Positions 31,626 through 38,786 of a stretch of DNA of 40,773 nucleotides are shown piece by piece (position 1 is the first letter of the stretch; each line of letters opens with the position of its first letter). The stretch is from contig PMBZ01000071.1 of assembly GCA_003153975.1 (NCBI GenBank), positions 4,755-45,527 of the forward strand, in the 5' to 3' direction. Made by a program: the position numbers and the translations under genes. Below the pieces are notes generated by a model. It saw nothing but the letters and a program-made list of their open reading frames with translations. It had not been told where the DNA came from and made no database searches. Origin of the DNA: Hyphomicrobiales bacterium. GTDB taxonomy: Bacteria; Pseudomonadota; Alphaproteobacteria; Rhizobiales; Rhodomicrobiaceae.

Positions 31626-31856
31626 ATGAAACCCGAGGATATAGCGAAGTGCAAATGGCACATCGAATCGGCGCTCCACATAATGGAGCGTGAGGCCGAT
31701 ACCCAGCCGGAAGTCCATGTGCTGATCTGCATTCGCGAACTCATGGAGGACATCGAGTGGCTCGAAGCGTATGAGGCGCAGTCGGCGGGCAATATCGTGC
31801 GTTTGTCGGACGTGAGGCATCTTCGCGCATTAAGCGTCGTGCGCGCCGTGGAGTGA
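31626..31856 (+). CDS. Small hypothetical protein
   Basis: The 76-residue product, MKPEDIAKCKWHIESALHIM and on, is acidic and predicted helical (ELMEDIEWLEAYEAQSA), with a basic C-terminus (RLSDVRHLRALSVVRA). It has no membrane segment or signal peptide. I do not recognise the family. It has plausible codon use and an AT-rich upstream region like a promoter, but the ribosome site (GGGACCTTGAG) is weak. It lies alone between FKBP and a palindromic repeat. Confidence 0.55.
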   Translation: MKPEDIAKCKWHIESALHIMEREADTQPEVHVLICIRELMEDIEWLEAYEAQSAGNIVRLSDVRHLRALSVVRAVE

Positions 31857-31916
31857 TGGACCGCATGAGGGGGGGGCGCTTGTGTTCGAAGGTTGAGAAC
31901 CGCATGCAGCGAGTCT

Positions 31917-32022
31917 CCCCTCACCCTGCCCCTCTCCCCACGGGAGAGGGGACGGTGTTGAGCGGGCACGGCCTGCATTCGGGCGTTCCTTCTCCCGTTG
32001 GGGAGAGGGACAGGGTGAGGGG
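31917..32022. repeat. Palindromic repeat, CCCCTCACCC family, copy 1
   Basis: A 106-base imperfect palindrome with ends CCCCTCACCCTG and CAGGGTGAGGGG. Each half contains its own hairpin (CCTCTCCCC with GGGAGAGGGG). It lies between the small ORF and the VOC gene. Two further copies follow in this window, one of them inside cobB. Confidence 0.85.
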
Positions 32023-32063
32023 TTGAACCGCCAGTTCCTTGCTCCGCCTTCGCCGCATCCTCT

Positions 32064-32477
32064 TCAATAAATCGGCCAGAGGCCGGGGGTGGCGAGTTCG
32101 ATCAGGTGGCCGTCCGGATCGCGGAAATAGATGCTCTTCCCGCCGCGCGGCCAATCGGTGCGCCCTTCGATTTCCACCCTGTTCGCCTTGAGCCTTTCCT
32201 CCCAAGCGGCAAGCTGGTCCGCGCCGGTCGCGAACGCCAAGTGCAACGGCCCCGCGCCATCGTGTGCGGGAATCGTGCCGCCCGGCAGCACGGCCGGCTC
32301 AAGGGAGGCGCCCCGCTTGAACACCAAGAGCACGCTGCGCCCGGCCACATCGTAGGCGGTCAGCCGCCGGTCCTGGAACATCGGCTTGAGCCCCATCACC
32401 TCTTCGTAGAAGGCTTGCGCGCGCGCCATATCGTCCACATAGACGGCCGTTTCGAGAATTCCGTTGAGAGTGGTCAC
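32064..32477 (-). CDS. VOC family (glyoxalase/dioxygenase-like) protein
   Basis: The 137-residue product starts at a GTG with GGGAGAG upstream. It shows two beta-alpha-beta-beta-beta units: GILETAVYVDDMARAQAFYE, EEVMGLKPMFQDRRLTAYDV, then the second half LHLAFATGADQLAAWEERLK and SIYFRDPDGHLIELATPGLW. The FRDPDGHLIEL ending is the typical metal-ligand strand of the vicinal oxygen chelate family. The substrate is unknown. It is divergent from the GlcG/HbpS gene. Confidence 0.88.
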   Translation of the reverse strand: MTTLNGILETAVYVDDMARAQAFYEEVMGLKPMFQDRRLTAYDVAGRSVLLVFKRGASLEPAVLPGGTIPAHDGAGPLHLAFATGADQLAAWEERLKANRVEIEGRTDWPRGGKSIYFRDPDGHLIELATPGLWPIY

Positions 32478-32616
32478 GATGCTCTCCCTGGTTGCCGCCG
32501 CTGCCGCGAATAAGCCTAAAAGTCACGAGACATCGGGAGCCCCGCGAGTGTAACATATTGCGTCGAATTGCCACCAACGCCGGCTGCCTCCCGGCCCGGC
32601 CAGAGGAACTGGAAGC

Positions 32617-33033
32617 ATGGATGCGCTGACGCTTGCCCAAGCCAACGAACTCACCCGGCTCGCGATGGAAAAGGCCAAGGCGGAGTATAGCCGCCCGATT
32701 TGCGTGGCCGTCTGCGATCCGGCGGGCTTCCTGATCGCCTTCCAGCGCATGGAAGGCGCGCCCCTGCGCAGCATCGCCATCTCGCAGGGCAAGGCCTATA
32801 GCTCCGCGCGCATGATGGTGAGCACCGACGCGCTGCTCCAGCGGCTGGAGAAGGAGAACATCCCGGTCGGCTATTTCTGCGACGAGAAGCTCACGGCCCT
32901 GCCGGGCGGCAGCGTTTTGAAGAACGCGGACGGCAAGATCGTGGGCGCTGCGGGCATCAGCGGCCTGACCTCGGCGGAAGACCAGGAGGTCGCCGATTTC
33001 CTCGCGAACATGGCGGCGCAGTCGGTGGTGTAG
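32617..33033 (+). CDS. GlcG/HbpS family (DUF336) protein
   Basis: The 138-residue product, MDALTLAQANELTRLAMEKA, has the family's ICVAVCDPAGFLIAFQRMEG, GAPLRSIAISQGKAYSSARM, LTALPGGSVLKNADGKIVGA and AGISGLTSAEDQEVA. GlcG/HbpS proteins are small oligomers; HbpS of Streptomyces binds haem, and GlcG accompanies glycolate oxidation genes. No glycolate gene is near, so a specific role cannot be given. It is divergent from the VOC gene with a 139-base gap. Confidence 0.9.
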   Translation: MDALTLAQANELTRLAMEKAKAEYSRPICVAVCDPAGFLIAFQRMEGAPLRSIAISQGKAYSSARMMVSTDALLQRLEKENIPVGYFCDEKLTALPGGSVLKNADGKIVGAAGISGLTSAEDQEVADFLANMAAQSVV

Positions 33034-33043
33034 CAGGGAATAA

Positions 33044-33142
33044 CCCTCTTCCCATCCGCTTGCGGGTGCGGAAGCGGAAAGAGGCAAGCTCGCCAAGACC
33101 AGCTTGCTGGGAGAGGGTGGCCGCGAAGCGGCCGCGTGAGGG
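33044..33142. repeat. Palindromic repeat, CCCTCTTCCCA type
   Basis: About 99 bases with complementary ends (CCCTCTTCCCA and TGGGAGAGGG) and internal pairs CAAGCT/AGCTTG and GGCCGC-GAA-GCGGCC. It begins 10 bases after the GlcG/HbpS stop. It resembles the other repeats in layout but differs in sequence, so it may be a related or degenerate family. Confidence 0.65.
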
Positions 33143-33623
33143 ATTAGCCGCGCGCCGCATCGGTTCAGCCAGGAATCTGCTGGCGTGGCTGAGAGCTTCG
33201 AAACATCCAGGCGACCCAAAACCATGTTCGCTGCGCCGCTCGCCGCTAACTGCCCGTTAACCAGGGCGGAGCGGGTTTTCCATGTTTTGGCGCGTGTGGA
33301 GGCCGGTTCATTCATGCCGCTACTATAGGGCGGAAAGTTTTCTAAAGTTTTAAGTGCGCGCTAAGTCATTGTTTTGATGACGTGAATCCATAGTGCCGCA
33401 CGGCGCTTGCAGGCACAAGATGCGTCAAATCGTGGTTAATATTAAAATCACAGCTATATTTAACGGTGTTTTCGAAACGCGAAAATCGACCTGAAAACGG
33501 AAAAATTTCGCGAAAATTCGCTAGAAAAGCAGGTGAAGTTTTGCCGTTTACCACGCCGTCATTAACCATGATGCGCTGCCTGCGGGGATTTACTTTGTTT
33601 TAACCCGGCTGCGGAGCTTTTGG
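33143..33623. other. AT-rich non-coding stretch with phased A-tracts
   Basis: About 480 bases without an acceptable gene; base composition drops sharply to AT-rich between about 33310 and 33600. It contains GTTAATATTAAAATC near 33435 and a series of GAAA(A) tracts at 33474, 33481, 33493, 33500, 33512 and 33524, averaging 10 bases apart, a pattern expected for intrinsically bent DNA. A TAAAGTTT at 33342 looks like a sigma-28 -35 box but has no matching -10. Confidence 0.45.
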
Positions 33624-33736
33624 CTCCCCCTCACCCCCAGCCCCTCTCCCGCAAGGGGAGAGGGGAGTGAGGCTGTGCCCGTTGAGCGGCCGTTCCCCTC
33701 TCCCCTTGCGGGAGAGGGGGCAGGGGTGAGGGGGAG
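33624..33736. repeat. Palindromic repeat, CCCCTCACCC family, copy 2
   Basis: A 113-base palindrome with perfect 14-base ends (CTCCCCCTCACCCC and GGGGTGAGGGGGAG). The inner part of each half is CCCCTCTCCCGCAAGGGGAG and its reverse complement. It lies between the AT-rich stretch and the 3' end of the Lrp gene. Confidence 0.88.
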
Positions 33737-33778
33737 AGCAAAGACCTCAGCCGGTTGTCCGCGCAATCTCTCCGCGTT

Positions 33779-34279
33779 TCACTCCAGCGGGGCGCCCGGC
33801 TCCTGCTTCGCGGTCTTGATCGTGATCGCGGTTTTCACCGAACTGACGTTCGGCGCGGCCGTCAGCTCACGGATGATGAAGTTCTGAAACGTCACGACAT
33901 CGGGCGCGACGCACTTCAACAGAAAATCGGTATCCCCGGACAGCATGTGCGCCTCGCGCACGATATCCCACTGGCGTGTCCGCGCCTCGAATGCCGACAG
34001 GTCGGCCTCGGACTGGCTTTCGAGCTTCACGTAAGCGAAGGCCGTCAGGTGGAAGCCCAGCCGGGGCAGGTTGAACGCCGCGTGATACCCGGAAATAACG
34101 CCGGCGCGTTCCAGTTCCCGGACGCGCCTGAGGCATGGCGGAGCAGAAAGACCCACCCGGAAGGCAAGCTCAACATTGGTCATCCGGCCGTTTTTTTGCA
34201 GCTCGGTCAATATTCGCCAGTCGGTGGCATCCAATTTCGCAGGTTTGTTCACGTCGTTAAGCGTCCGTGTAGAGGCCAT
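33779..34279 (-). CDS. Lrp/AsnC family transcriptional regulator
   Basis: The 166-residue product has an N-terminal winged helix-turn-helix: LDATDWRILTELQKNGRMTN, then VELAFRVGLSAPPCLRRVRE and RELERAGVISGYHA. A C-terminal RAM (ligand-binding) domain follows: GFHLTAFAYVKLESQSEADL, SGDTDFLLKCVAPDVVTFQN and NVSSVKTAITIKTAK. It will bind DNA as a dimer or octamer, with amino acids as likely effectors. AGAGGG five bases before the ATG at 34279 supports that start over the track GTG at 34285. The lrp-trxB-lysR arrangement is common in alphaproteobacteria. Confidence 0.92.
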   Translation of the reverse strand: MASTRTLNDVNKPAKLDATDWRILTELQKNGRMTNVELAFRVGLSAPPCLRRVRELERAGVISGYHAAFNLPRLGFHLTAFAYVKLESQSEADLSAFEARTRQWDIVREAHMLSGDTDFLLKCVAPDVVTFQNFIIRELTAAPNVSSVKTAITIKTAKQEPGAPLE

Positions 34280-34503
34280 GGGCACCCTCTAGGCTAAACC
34301 TATTCTGATAACCGGCAGGAGCAGGATAAAAAATGATTAAGATCAAAAAATGCAAATTCAGAAGCAAAGTTTCGTTAATGTGAGCGGATGCGGGCGCCGC
34401 CCGCCGCGCCCGGACGCCGTGCCCCCAGTTAATCTTCTTGCAAAAACCCCTTGCAAGCCCACTTGTGCGATGCAACACAAGGGGACGGGGAGAGAAATGC
34501 GCC
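34280..34503. promoter_or_regulatory. Divergent lrp-trxB intergenic region
   Basis: 224 bases that must drive lrp (minus) and trxB (plus). The part nearest lrp is AT-rich (GATAAAAAATGATTAAGATC near 34325), fitting a promoter or Lrp autoregulatory site; Lrp proteins commonly regulate themselves. GGGGAGAG around 34487 is the trxB ribosome site. Confidence 0.45.
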
Positions 34504-35466
34504 ATGACAGAGCGTAAGGCGAGGCTCGTTATCGTTGGGTCCGGTCCGGCGGGCTATACGGCGGCAATCTATGCCGCCCGCGCCATGCTGCAGCCGGTTC
34601 TGATCGAGGGAATGCAGCCGGGCGGCCAGCTTACCATAACCACCGATGTCGAGAACTATCCGGGCTTCGCGGCGGCGATCCAGGGGCCGTGGCTCATGGA
34701 GCAGATGCGCGCGCAGGCGCTGCATGTGGGCGCGGAGATCGTCCAGGATCACATCGTCTCGGTGGACTTCGCGCGGCGGCCGTTCACGCTGCAAGGCGAT
34801 TCCGGCACAAGCTACACCGCGGAGGCGGCGATCGTTTGCACGGGCGCCCAGGCCCGGTGGCTTGGCCTGCCAAGCGAACAGAAATTCCAAGGCTATGGCG
34901 TATCGGCCTGCGCGACCTGCGACGGCTTTTTTTATAAGGGCAGAGACGTTGCCGTGATCGGCGGCGGCAATTCCGCTGTCGAGGAGGCGATATTCCTGAC
35001 CAACTTCGCGCGCTCCGTCACCGTGATCCACCGCCGGGATTCCTTCCGCGCCGAGAAGATCCTGCAGCAGAGGCTGTTCGCGAACCCGAAGGTGAAGGTG
35101 GTTTGGAACGCCGCGCTCGATGAGGTTTTGGGAAGCGAGAACCCGAAGGGCGTGTCCGGCATAAGGCTGCGCGACGTGAAGACCGGCGCGGCCAGCGAGC
35201 TTGCCGTGGACGGCGTGTTCATCGCCATCGGCCATGCGCCCGCGACCGCGATATTCAAGGGACAGCTGGAGATGAGCCCCTCGGGTTATATCGTGACCGC
35301 CCCCAAATCGGCGGCGACCAACGTTCCGGGCGTGTTCGCCGCGGGCGATGTGACCGACGACACTTACCGCCAGGCCGTTACCGCCGCCGGCATGGGCTGC
35401 ATGGCGGCCCTGGACGCCGAACGCTATCTGGCAAGCCTGGAAACCCCTGCGCAGGCCGCCCGCTAG
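34504..35466 (+). CDS. trxB: Thioredoxin-disulfide reductase
   Basis: FAD/NADPH enzyme that reduces thioredoxin in the cytoplasm. The product from the ATG at 34504 is 320 residues, the family's normal length. It has FAD-binding [36 protein letters not shown], redox pair CATC at 136-139, NADPH-binding [20 protein letters not shown], the [13 protein letters not shown]-phosphate site and the late [20 protein letters not shown]. The track start (34438) adds 22 atypical residues. It is followed 27 bases later by a LysR gene on the same strand. Confidence 0.98.
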   Translation: MTERKARLVIVGSGPAGYTAAIYAARAMLQPVLIEGMQPGGQLTITTDVENYPGFAAAIQGPWLMEQMRAQALHVGAEIVQDHIVSVDFARRPFTLQGDSGTSYTAEAAIVCTGAQARWLGLPSEQKFQGYGVSACATCDGFFYKGRDVAVIGGGNSAVEEAIFLTNFARSVTVIHRRDSFRAEKILQQRLFANPKVKVVWNAALDEVLGSENPKGVSGIRLRDVKTGAASELAVDGVFIAIGHAPATAIFKGQLEMSPSGYIVTAPKSAATNVPGVFAAGDVTDDTYRQAVTAAGMGCMAALDAERYLASLETPAQAAR

Positions 35467-35493
35467 GCGCCTGGAATCCCGGAGGCAAAAGCT

Positions 35494-36390
35494 ATGCCCT
35501 TGGATTGGGACAAGCTGCGTATATTTCATGCCGCCGCCGAGGCGGGAAGCTTCACGCACGCGGGCGAAGCGCTGGCCATCAGCCAGTCCGCCGTCAGCCG
35601 TCACATCAGCGCGCTCGAACGGGATCTGAACGTTCCCCTGTTCCACCGTCACGCGCGCGGCCTGGTGCTGACCGAGCAGGGCGAGCTGCTCTACCGGACC
35701 GCGCAGGACGTGCTGAACAAGCTTGCGACAACGCAGATCCTGCTCGCGGATTCGCGGGGCAAGCCCAGCGGCGAGCTGAGGGTGACAACGACGCAGGCGT
35801 TCGGAACGGGCTGGCTCACGCCGCGCCTGAACGAGTTCATGAAGCTCTATCCGGATATCCAGCTCAACCTCCTGCTTGGCGACGAGACCCTCAATCTCAC
35901 CATGCGGGAGGCGGACGTGGCGATCTGGTTCGGCGCTCCGACCCAGCAGGATCTCGTGCGGCGGAGGCTGTTCACCGCGCACTATCACACCTACGCCGCG
36001 CACGAGTACATAAAGCGGCACGGCAAGCCGCAGTCCGCCGGCGATCTCGATAAGCACCGTATCCTGACCTATGGCGGGCCGGTGCCCAGTCCGTTCAAAG
36101 AAATGAATTGGCTTGAGACGGCAAACCGCGATGCCAGGGGGCCGCGCGAACCGGCACTCAGAATCAACAGCCTTGTCGCGCTGCGTGAGGCGGTCGTGCA
36201 TGGCATCGGCATCGCCGTCCTGCCGGATTATCTCGCGAAAGACGACCCGCGCCTGGTCAATGTCCTGGAAGAGATGGAAATGCCCGTATTCGACGCATTT
36301 TTCGTCTATCCGGAGGACTTGAAGGACACGAAACGCGTTAACGCATTCCGCGACTTCCTCGTGGCGAAATCGCGCGAGTGGTCATTCTAA
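35494..36390 (+). CDS. LysR family transcriptional regulator
   Basis: The 298-residue product has the LysR helix-turn-helix at its N-terminus: LRIFHAAAEAGSFTHAGEAL, then AISQSAVSRHISALERDLNV and PLFHRHARGLVLTEQGE. A periplasmic-binding-type effector domain follows (GELRVTTTQAFGTGWLTPRL, then MREADVAIWFGAP and AVVHGIGIAVLPDYLA). It is downstream of trxB in the same orientation with a GGAGG ribosome site, and the pair is conserved in many alphaproteobacteria. The regulated genes and the effector are unknown. Confidence 0.93.
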   Translation: MPLDWDKLRIFHAAAEAGSFTHAGEALAISQSAVSRHISALERDLNVPLFHRHARGLVLTEQGELLYRTAQDVLNKLATTQILLADSRGKPSGELRVTTTQAFGTGWLTPRLNEFMKLYPDIQLNLLLGDETLNLTMREADVAIWFGAPTQQDLVRRRLFTAHYHTYAAHEYIKRHGKPQSAGDLDKHRILTYGGPVPSPFKEMNWLETANRDARGPREPALRINSLVALREAVVHGIGIAVLPDYLAKDDPRLVNVLEEMEMPVFDAFFVYPEDLKDTKRVNAFRDFLVAKSREWSF

Positions 36391-36738
36391 TTCGGCGAAG
36401 CTCACGGGCGGCCGCGAACGCCGGCCGTTCCCCTGGAGGTGCCGCGTCCGGCTCCGTCACCGCGGCCACGCAAGCTTCGATCCACCGAAGCATGTTTTGC
36501 TCCCCCTTGCCGATTGTGGTGCAATTCCGCAACGAGTGTGATGAATTTGAGGCGAACTGGCGCGACAGCCATTCGCACGGGGCCGAAACTGTTTACACTT
36601 TATTAGTGCTGAGTGATTCGGCTGCAATTTCAAAAGCCGAGAAGGATGGCGTGGGTGCGTAAAGCGAGTTTCCCAGGGGGCCAGGCTTAAGAGGCGCATG
36701 ATCGCCTCGCGAGCCAATCAGGCGGAACGAGGCGAGCT
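36391..36738. other. Intergenic region between lysR and DUF937 gene
   Basis: 348 bases with no convincing gene. The 94-codon plus-strand frame (36378-36662) and the 86-codon minus frame have unlikely composition. An AT-rich patch at 36590-36640 (GTTTACACTTTATTAGTG) may be the promoter of the DUF937 gene. No repeat or RNA gene recognised. Confidence 0.35.
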
Positions 36739-37380
36739 ATGAAGCTCTTTCAAATTATCGCAAGCGCGCAGGGTAGCCGCGCATTTTCGAACATGGGGCA
36801 GGCGTTCGGCTTCACGGATGAGCTGATGGCGCAGGCTGTCCGGTATTTCATCCCGCCGATGGCCAAGGCCATCGAGAAGCGCGCGCAGACGCATGAAGGG
36901 CTGCTTGCGGTTCTGGAGTTCCTGGGCTCGCGCCGCTACGACCGCTTCCTCGACGATCCGCGCATCTTCGGGCACGGCCAAGTGCAGAAGGAAGGCGAGC
37001 GGGTGCTCGAATATCTGTTTGTGCGCGATTCCCGGGTGAAGAAGATCATCGAGAACCGGACCAAGGTTCTGCCCATCGAGGCCCCGGCGCTGCAGAACAT
37101 CCTGCCCTATATCGCCGTCATGGTAATCGGCGCCATCGAGGTCAAGACGCGGCGCCCGCTTGGTGTGATCTGGCACCGCATCGCCAAGGGCGCGGCCGAC
37201 GACCGCGAGCTTGCCAATCCTTATCTCGCGCTTGCACAGCACCTCAGGAAGCAGGAGCGCGACCAGAAGGAACACCGCCGGCGGCGGTTCTTCTCCTTCC
37301 TCGGCGTGGGTTCCTCCCAGACGCCGCAGGTGCGCGACGAGCCGGTTCTCGATGCGCCCAACCTCTTCCAGTCCGCTTAG
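36739..37380 (+). CDS. DUF937-like protein
   Basis: The 213-residue product begins MKLFQIIASAQGSRAFSNMG and has QAFGFTDELMAQAVRYFIPP, a helical pattern I associate with DUF937 (YidB-like) proteins. The rest is helical with VLPYIAVMVIGAIEV-like hydrophobic stretches and a very basic KQERDQKEHRRRRFF segment near residue 180. The function is unknown and the family call is moderate. It ends by overlapping the cobB 3' end by four bases on the opposite strand. Confidence 0.65.
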   Translation: MKLFQIIASAQGSRAFSNMGQAFGFTDELMAQAVRYFIPPMAKAIEKRAQTHEGLLAVLEFLGSRRYDRFLDDPRIFGHGQVQKEGERVLEYLFVRDSRVKKIIENRTKVLPIEAPALQNILPYIAVMVIGAIEVKTRRPLGVIWHRIAKGAADDRELANPYLALAQHLRKQERDQKEHRRRRFFSFLGVGSSQTPQVRDEPVLDAPNLFQSA

Positions 37381-38786
37381 GGGCTGGATGCAAGGTCGGG
37401 GCTCCACCAGTCGATGACATGCAAAAAGGAGCCGGTGACGTTGCCGCGGCACAGGCCGTGCGCGGGGACTGGCTCTCCATCGGCGTTCACGGGGGTTAGG
37501 AGCTTTTCGCCCTCCTCGGCGAGCACTGTGGAATAATGGAACTCGTGGCCTGAAATCATGCCGCCGCGCTCGCCAAGAGCGCATGGCGCCAGGAGTTCGG
37601 CGCGCCGGTATCCCAGGTGAAGCTTTCGCGCGGCGAAGCTCGTTTCAAGCCGCAAAAGCCCCAGCATGGCGTGCCGTGCGCCCTTCGCATCGAGCAGGCC
37701 GTCGCCCAGCACCATGTAGCCCCCGCATTCGCCGTGAACGGGCCTGGTTTCCGCGAAGGAGCGCATCCCCGCGATGAAATTCGCAGCCGAGGCGAGCCGC
37801 CCCGCGTGAAGCTCGGGATAGCCGCCGGGCAGCCAGGCCACATCCGCCGATGCGGGCGGCGCTTCGTCCGCCAGTGGCGAGAATGGCAGAATTTCGGCCC
37901 CCGCATCCCGCCAGCCTTTGAGAATATGCGGATACACGAAGGAAAACGCCGCGTCCCGCGCAAGCGCGATGCGCTGCCCTGGGGGAGGCAAGGCCCCTCT
38001 CACCCTGTCCCTCTCCCACGAGGGGAGAGGGGACGATGTGGCCGCCGGCAGGCTCCCTCTCCCCTCGCGGGAGAGGGCGGGGGGTGAGGGGGCTATTTCC
38101 AGCAGCGCTTCGATATCGATATGTGTCTCCGCCACGTCCGCGAGCGCATCGAGGCAAGCTGAAAGCCCCGCGATTTCCCCGGCCTGCACGAGGCCCAGAT
38201 GCCGTTCGGGCAGCATGATCGCTCGATTGCGCGGGATCGCGCCGAAGACCCGCATGCCGATTTCGTCGAAGCCCGCGCGTGCCAGGCGTTCGTGGCGGGG
38301 GCTTCCCGCGCGGTTCAGGATGACGCCCGCGATATCGACGCCCGGCCGCAAACCGGCAAACCCGCGCGCGACTGCCGCCGCAGTCTGGGACTGCCCCGAA
38401 ATATCGAGCACCAGGACAACCGGCAGGCCCGCGAGTACGGCGATATCGGCGCTCGCGCCATTGCCCCAATGGCTTGGCGTGGCAATGCCGTCGAAAAGCC
38501 CCATCAGCGCTTCGGCGACGATGAAGTCGGCGCCATCCGCCTCGTTCAGCAGCGCGAGTGCGGTTTCCTTGCGCATGGCCCAGCTATCGAGGTTATAGCT
38601 CGGCCGCCCGCAGGCCGCCTCATGGAAGGCCGGGTCGATGTAATCCGGTCCGCATTTGAAGGGCTGGACGGCGAGGCCGCGCCGCCTGAGCGCGCGCAAG
38701 AGCCCGAGCGTCACCATGGTTTTGCCGGAGCCGGAGCGCGGCGCGGCGATAAGAATGCCATGCGGCTTGCTGCGAGAAGGAAACAT
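37377..38786 (-). CDS. cobB: Cobyrinate a,c-diamide synthase, with repeat insertion
   Basis: ATP-dependent amidation of side chains a and c of (hydrogeno)cobyrinate in cobalamin synthesis. The 469-residue product has the N-terminal DTBS-like ATPase domain (GILIAAPRSGSGKTMVTLGL, FKCGPDYIDPAFHEAACGRP, SYNLDSW, EALMGLFDG) and the C-terminal glutamine amidotransferase domain with the Cys nucleophile in VHGECGGYMVLGDGL and the late GSFLHVIDW. Between the domains, about residues 231-264, is a proline/serine/arginine-rich segment (PSPPALSREGRG, SPLPSWERDRVRG) encoded by a palindromic repeat. Without it the protein would be about 436 residues. It is divergent from cbiD with no gap between the start codons. 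Confidence 0.95.
   Translation of the reverse strand: MFPSRSKPHGILIAAPRSGSGKTMVTLGLLRALRRRGLAVQPFKCGPDYIDPAFHEAACGRPSYNLDSWAMRKETALALLNEADGADFIVAEALMGLFDGIATPSHWGNGASADIAVLAGLPVVLVLDISGQSQTAAAVARGFAGLRPGVDIAGVILNRAGSPRHERLARAGFDEIGMRVFGAIPRNRAIMLPERHLGLVQAGEIAGLSACLDALADVAETHIDIEALLEIAPSPPALSREGRGSLPAATSSPLPSWERDRVRGALPPPGQRIALARDAAFSFVYPHILKGWRDAGAEILPFSPLADEAPPASADVAWLPGGYPELHAGRLASAANFIAGMRSFAETRPVHGECGGYMVLGDGLLDAKGARHAMLGLLRLETSFAARKLHLGYRRAELLAPCALGERGGMISGHEFHYSTVLAEEGEKLLTPVNADGEPVPAHGLCRGNVTGSFLHVIDWWSPDLASSP
37994..38092. repeat. Palindromic repeat, CCCCTCACCC family, copy 3, inside cobB
   Basis: A 99-base palindrome, CCCCTCTCACCCTG to GGGTGAGGGGG, belonging to the same family as the copies at 31917 and 33624. 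It lies within cobB and keeps the reading frame (99 is a multiple of three), adding roughly 33 codons to the linker between the two CobB domains. Confidence 0.9.

Noticed and set aside
32299-33315. 338-codon minus-strand ORF over VOC and GlcG/HbpS genes
   Set aside because: Antisense to GlcG/HbpS and out of frame with the VOC gene; no domain recognisable.
34429-36201. 590-codon minus-strand ORF opposite trxB and lysR
   Set aside because: It lies fully antisense to two clearly identified genes and has Arg/His/Gly-rich shadow composition; it results from GC-rich third positions.
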